From Desmodesmus armatus (Eukaryota > Chlorophyta > Chlorophyceae > Sphaeropleales > Scenedesmaceae), in NCBI GenBank assembly GCA_007449985.2, contig VIIQ02000621.1, forward strand, positions 359,270 to 423,269: DNA of 64,000 nucleotides. Reading direction: 5' to 3'. Numbering within the stretch: the stretch's first letter is position 1; each line of letters starts with the position of its first letter. Below, in pieces: positions 58,947 through 64,000 of the stretch. The position numbers and the translations under genes were made by a program. The notes under the pieces were generated by a model. That model saw nothing but the letters and a program-made list of their open reading frames with translations. It had not been told where the DNA came from and made no database searches.

Positions 58947-60764
58947 ATGCGGGACCGGTGACAGCCGGTTTGTGAATTTGTCATGACGTCGTCCTGCACC
59001 TGTTTTGCCGGCTCTGCGGTGCCTCCATCACAATGGAAGATCAATCATCATCGTTTGAGTGCGATCTGAGGCCTGGGCAGTGCTTCGCGACTATACTGCT
59101 CTGCTGTTTGTGCCAAGATCTGGGCTGCAGCAGAGGGCACTTCTGTATGTTGAACGCAAATGCAGTCTCGTTTGCACACATCTGATACTTATATCAAAGG
59201 CAATGTTTTGCAAGCCCCACAGCCCCAGCACAGCTGCATGCAGCAGGCGAGCATGACAGCTGGCAACAGTGCAAGCAAGATGGCAGCCAAGTGCTATTGC
59301 AGCACACACAGGAGTTGCTGGAGTCCGTCACCTGTCTGCAACGATATGGAGGAAGTACGGGGTCCCAGAAATGGACTGATCAGGCGAAGCTGAGTTTCAG
59401 TGCAAGTGCAGTATCAGCGAGGCCCTTCCAGGCTGTTGGCCAATTGTGTGCCAGCAGGTAAGCAATGGGCATTGAGGAAGCATGCAGGAACGGTATTCAC
59501 ATGCTAGAAGATACTTGCAAGTTGACTGGTTCGGGATTGCAGCCACACAGCAGCTGTCTTGAAGACTTGTGACTTGCAGCAGGTCCCTAGCCTCTACGTG
59601 CCGACACATGCAGCATGTGACACCAGCAGCAGCAGCTGCATTGCAGACCCCAGCCCTAGCTAGCACACTATAGAGCCTTCTTGTCACAGAAGCAGCATGC
59701 ACGGCACATTTCAGCAGCAACCAGTATCCAATCAGGTGGCTGTGTTTTTCTGCCTGTCTGCAAGGTGGTTGATGCAAGCGCAGCAGCGCCTCACATTTGG
59801 GAGGTGTTGACAAGGCCATGTGCAGGCAACCAGTTGCAATATGGTGTTGCTTTGAACCACAAAGTAAGTCCAGCACAGCTGTCTCTAGCGCGCAGGACAG
59901 CATCAGTCGTTGGGCCACATGCATGTACAACCCCCCTTGCAAGTACAAGTGCTGTGCAACAGCAGAGCATTGCACGAGCTGTGCGGGCCAGCTGCAGCAT
60001 GGGGTGGTGGCAATGTGCAGTACTAGATGCCTGCCAGACGCAGCAGATCTCTGCACGCATGCCAAACTGGCAGAGTAAGTGCAGGTGCCACCTCCTCTAT
60101 GTTGCAAGTCCGCATGGACTGAGTCCTCAACCATGCAGCAGCCGTCGATGGCGGCATGCCTCACTGTTTGTGTGGCCCTAAGGCTGTCTACACACCCAGT
60201 CTTGAGCAGCCGTTCTAGCCTCCCTTGCTGACTGAGGTCCCGTATGCTGCTGCTACCTGCAGGTGACCTTCCCAAAGGGGGGTCAGAGGTCGCATTGACA
60301 TCAAGCTGCGTGCAGCCTTCCGAATCAGGCGCCACCCATTGCAGCTTGTTGGTGTTGTGTGGCTCAGCATCTGCAGCTGTCGGGTTGTTCACGTGCATGC
60401 CCCTCCTTGTCGGAGGGGGTGCAGTGCTGTACAAAATCTGTTGGTGGCTTGGGCAGTGGGCAAGCGGTGAAGCTTGCAGAACGACCCTGATTTTGTTGTT
60501 CTAGCAAATGCATTGAAGGTTGTCACTGTTGCATGTATACTGCCTTTGGGGCCAGCAAAGCTTGCTGCTGTGTTGTACGCACATTGGTGTCACTGTACCC
60601 CATTCTGGGCAAGGGGCCATTGGAGCCAAAATGGGGCCGTTGGTGCCTACGCGCACAGGCCACAAGTCAGCCTCAATTGTGGTGTGTGGTCTTGCCCTAG
60701 TGAGTTGTGCATGGTGCCAGGGTGGCACGTCCATTTGGCCGGCGGATGGCAACTGCGCCCAGAT

Positions 60765-61454
60765 CAGTGGGTTCGGAAATGTTTTCCCACCCCCGCACGT
60801 ACACACAAACTAGAGACATATGGCTATCAGGAACTGTGCTTAAGTCGTGGCGAAAGTGTTTGTATGACGAGTTATAGCAATTTACGGATGGCGCCTCCCC
60901 ACGCTCTGCGTCCGAGAGCCTTTTACAGCTTCTGGGGCTCTGGCAGGGCCAGCTGAGCCTCGGAAAATAATTTCTGTTGTTTTTTGGGCTTGCGGCCGTG
61001 CCTGCTGAGGGTCTGATTGTCTTTTTGATGCTGCTGTGCAGCTTTCTGCTGCTCTGCCTGACTTGCTTTGGCTTCTGTGTGCCACACGATTCCATAGTCT
61101 GTTTTCGACAGGGACTAAAGTTGAGGACATCGATGCATCTGTTTTTGTAAGGCAGCACCCCTCTGTGCTGCAGTAATTTTGTAAAAGTGTGTGTGTAGTG
61201 TGCAGTGCTGCCCAGTTTCTCCTGCTTAGAATGCCTGATCAGGCACCGGCACTGGTCAAAGTGTGACATTCAAACATCTGTTACTTCAACGGTTTCAACG
61301 GCCTGCTCTGTGCTCAGTGCCAGCTGGCCTGCCAGGCACTACAGGGTGTAGGAGCAGTAGGAAAGAAACAGCTTGCGAGGCTTTGGTCAGCGCAGGACAC
61401 GCACGGTGAAAATAGCAGCCCCAGCTGTCTGGAAAAACATTTCCGAACCCACTG
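60765..61454 (-). mobile_element. TIR element E3, inverted orientation, full length
   Basis: 690 bp, same termini and orientation as E2, part of the 2.5-kb unit. Confidence 0.85.
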
Positions 61455-63270
61455 ATGCGGGACCGGTGACAGCCGGTTTGTGAATTTGTCATGACGTCGT
61501 CCTGCACCTGTTTTGCCGGCTCTGCGGTGCCTCCATCACAATGGAAGATCAATCATCATCGTTTGAGTGCGATCTGAGGCCTGGGCAGTGCTTCGCGACT
61601 ATACTGCTCTGCTGTTTGTGCCAAGATCTGGGCTGCAGCAGAGGGCACTTCTGTATGTTGAACGCAAATGCAGTCTCGTTTGCACACATCTGATACTTAT
61701 ATCAAAGGCAATGTTTTGCAAGCCCCACAGCCCCAGCACAGCTGCATGCAGCAGGCGAGCATGACAGCTGGCAACAGTGCAAGCAAGATGGCAGCCAAGT
61801 GCTATTGCAGCACACACAGGAGTTGCTGGAGTCCGTCACCTGTCTGCAACGATATGGAGGAAGTACGGGGTCCCAGAAATGGGCTGATCAGGCGAAGCTG
61901 AGTTTCAGTGCAAGTGCAGTATCAGCGAGGCCCTTCCAGGCTGTTGGCCAATTGTGTGCCAGCAGGTAAGCAATGGGCATTGAGGAAGCATGCAGGAACG
62001 GTATTCACATGCTAGAAGATACTTGCAAGTTGACTGGTTCGGGATTGCAGCCACACAGCAGCTGTCTTGAAGACTTGTGACTTGCAGCAGGTCCCTAGCC
62101 TCTACGTGCCGACACATGCAGCATGTGACACCAGCAGCAGCAGCTGCATTGCAGACCCCAGCCCTAGCTAGCACACTATAGAGCCTTCTTGTCACAGAAG
62201 CAGCATGCACGGCACATTTCAGCAGCAACCAGTACCAATCAGGTGGCTGTGTTTTTCTGCCTGTCTGCAAGGTGGTTGATGCAAGCGCAGCAGCGCCTCA
62301 CATTTGGGAGGTGTTGACAAGGCCATGTGCAGGCAACCAGTTGCAATATGGTGTTGCTTTGAACCACAAAGTAAGTCCAGCACAGCTGTCTCTAGCGCGC
62401 AGGACAGCATCAGTCGTTGGGCCACATGCATGTACAACCCCCCTTGCAAGTACAAGTGCTGTGCAACAGCAGAGCATTGCACGAGCTGTGCGGGCCAGCT
62501 GCAGCATGGGGTGGTGGCAATGTGCAGTACTAGATGCCTGCCAGACGCAGCAGATCTCTGCACGCATGCCAAACTGGCAGAGTAAGTGCAGGTGCCACCT
62601 CCTCTATGTTGCAAGTCCGCATGGACTGAGTCCTCAACCATGCAGCAGCCGTCGATGGCGGCATGCCTCACTGTTTGTGTGGCCCTAAGGCTGTCTACAC
62701 ACCCAGTCTTGAGCAGCCGTTCTAGCCTCCCTTGCTGACTGAGGTCCCGTATGCTGCTGCTACCTGCAGGTGACCTTCCCAAAGGGGGGTCAGAGGTCGC
62801 ATTGACATCAAGCTGCGTGCAGCCTTCCGAATCAGGCGCCACCCATTGCAGCTTGTTGGTGTTGTGTGGCTCAGCATCTGCAGCTGTCGGGTTGTTCACG
62901 TGCATGCCCCTCCTTGTCGGAGGGGGTGCAGTGCTGTACAAAATCTGTTGGTGGCTTGGCAGTGGGCAAGCGGTGAAGCTTGCAGAACGACCCTGATTTT
63001 GTTGTTCTAGCAAAATGCATTGAAGGTTGTCACTGTTGCATGTATACTGCCTTTGGGGCCAGCAAAGCTTGCTGCTGTGTTGTACGCACATTGGTGTCAC
63101 TGTACCCCATTCTGGGCAAGGGGCCATTGGAGCCAAAATGGGGCCGTTGGTGCCTACGCGCACAGGCCACAAGTCAGCCTCAATTGTGGTGTGTGGTCTT
63201 GCCCTAGTGAGTTGTGCATGGTGCCAGGTGGCACGTCCATTTGGCCGGCGGATGGCAACTGCGCCCAGAT

Positions 63271-63957
63271 CAGTGGGTTCGGAAATGTTTCCCACCCCCG
63301 CACGTACACACAAACTAGAGACATATGGCTATCAGGAACTGTGCTTAAGTCGTGGCGAAAGTGTTTGTATGACGAGTTATAGCAATTTACGGATGGCGCC
63401 TCCCCACGCTCTGCGTCCGAGAGCCTTTTACAATTCTGGGGCTCTGGCAGGGCCAGCTGAGCCTCGGAAAATAATTTCTGTTGTTGTTTTGGGCTTGCGG
63501 CCGTGCCTGCTGAGGGTCTGATTGTCTTTTTTGATGCTGCTGTGCAGCTTTCTGCTGCTCTGCCTGACTTGCTTTGGCTTCTGTGTGCCACACGATTCCA
63601 TAGTCTGTTTTCGACAGGGACTAAAGTTGAGGACAATCGATGCATCTGTTTTTGTAAGGCAGCACCCTCTGTGCTGCAGTAATTTTGTAAAAGTGTGTGT
63701 GTAGTGTGCAGTGCTGCCCAGTTTTATCCTGCTTAGAATGCCTGATCAGGCACCGGCACTGGTCAAAGTGTGACATTCAAACATCTGTTACTTCAACGGT
63801 TTCAACGGCCGCTCTGTGCTCAGTGCCAGCTGGCCTGCCAGGCACTACAGGGTGTGGAGCAGTAGAAAGAAACAGCTTTCGAGCTTTGGTCAGCGCAGGA
63901 CACGCACGTTGAAAATAGCAGCCCCAGCTGTCTGGAAAAACATTTCCGAACCCACTG
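63271..63957 (-). mobile_element. TIR element E4, inverted orientation
   Basis: 687 bp, same unit position as E2 and E3. It carries several single-base losses (AAATGTTTCCC for AAATGTTTTCCC, TTACAATTCT for TTACAGCTTCT), also seen in the surrounding sequence. Confidence 0.8.
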
Positions 63958-64000
63958 ATTGCGGGCCGGTGACAGCCGGTTGTGAATTTGTCATGACGTC

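Larger units (their letters stand above)
56440..64000. repeat. Tandem array of about 2,507-bp units (spacer S plus element E)
   Basis: Spacer copies: 56,440-58,257, 58,947-60,764, 61,455-63,270 and 63,958 to the window end. Each is followed by element E in inverted orientation. The period is 2,507, 2,508 and about 2,503 bp. Units 1-3 differ at only a handful of bases (for example CCAGGATGGCAC, CCAGGGTGGCAC, CCAGGTGGCAC). The last unit has many single-base deletions, suggesting poor consensus near a sequence end. The array continues beyond the window. Confidence 0.95.

Noticed and set aside
57204..63313. 240-364 codon minus-strand frames in the 2.5-kb units as genes
   Set aside because: They are open but contain no recognisable domain, overlap plus-strand segments with equally good donors, and run across a TIR junction in the last unit. 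Only coding-like character is noted.
63271..64000. Biological divergence of the last array unit
   Set aside because: The differences are almost all single-base deletions in runs close to the end of the sequence, which is more likely consensus error than evolution.

Overview
This is a eukaryotic nuclear window. The many short introns (GTGAGT/GTAAGT donors, TGCAG acceptors), CTG/CAG-rich exons, homopolymeric Ser/Ala/Gln runs, a MYND-finger protein, a non-LTR retrotransposon with two endonucleases and a KDZ-type transposase fragment together suggest a chlorophyte green alga, probably Chlamydomonadales. A genus such as Haematococcus is only a guess. No bacterial operons, rRNA genes or CRISPR arrays are visible.

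Layout. 1-4008: minisatellite that runs off the left edge. 4-11.4 kb: poorly coding sequence with a tandem segmental duplication (about 6.33-8.47 and 8.81-10.40 kb), a long CA tract in the first copy, and matching minus-strand exons of an unrecognised gene. 11.48-13.98 kb (minus): an MPS1/TTK-type protein kinase whose eight kinase-domain exons can be phased exactly. 14.2-17.6 kb: repeat-rich DNA in which an exon/intron module of about 0.83 kb recurs three times. 17.6-20.6 kb: no recognised gene. 20.6-33.9 kb: one large Dualen/RandI-type non-LTR retrotransposon with a 12-bp target-site duplication. It carries a Josephin-like cysteine protease, APE endonuclease, reverse transcriptase, PHD finger, RNase H and restriction-like endonuclease, and holds three younger insertions (KDZ fragment, TIR element, tRNA-like SINE) and two in-frame stops. 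34.1-37.3 kb (minus): a MYND zinc-finger gene with two lesions. 37.3-41.2 kb: nothing recognised. 42.1-47.0 and 50.0-55.1 kb (plus): a duplicated secreted FAD-linked lactone oxidase of the gulonolactone/arabinonolactone oxidase family. The two copies carry different lesions. 55.2-64.0 kb: a tandem array of about 2,507 bp units, each a 690-bp TIR element plus 1.82 kb of spacer, starting with a 550-bp-arm inverted repeat and running off the right edge.

How it fits together. The recognisable host genes are a mitotic checkpoint kinase, a MYND protein and a pair of secreted flavin oxidases. They do not form a pathway. The window is mainly a record of repeat expansion and nested transposition, and most of its informative features are insertion boundaries, target-site duplications and paired paralogues that allow events to be ordered.
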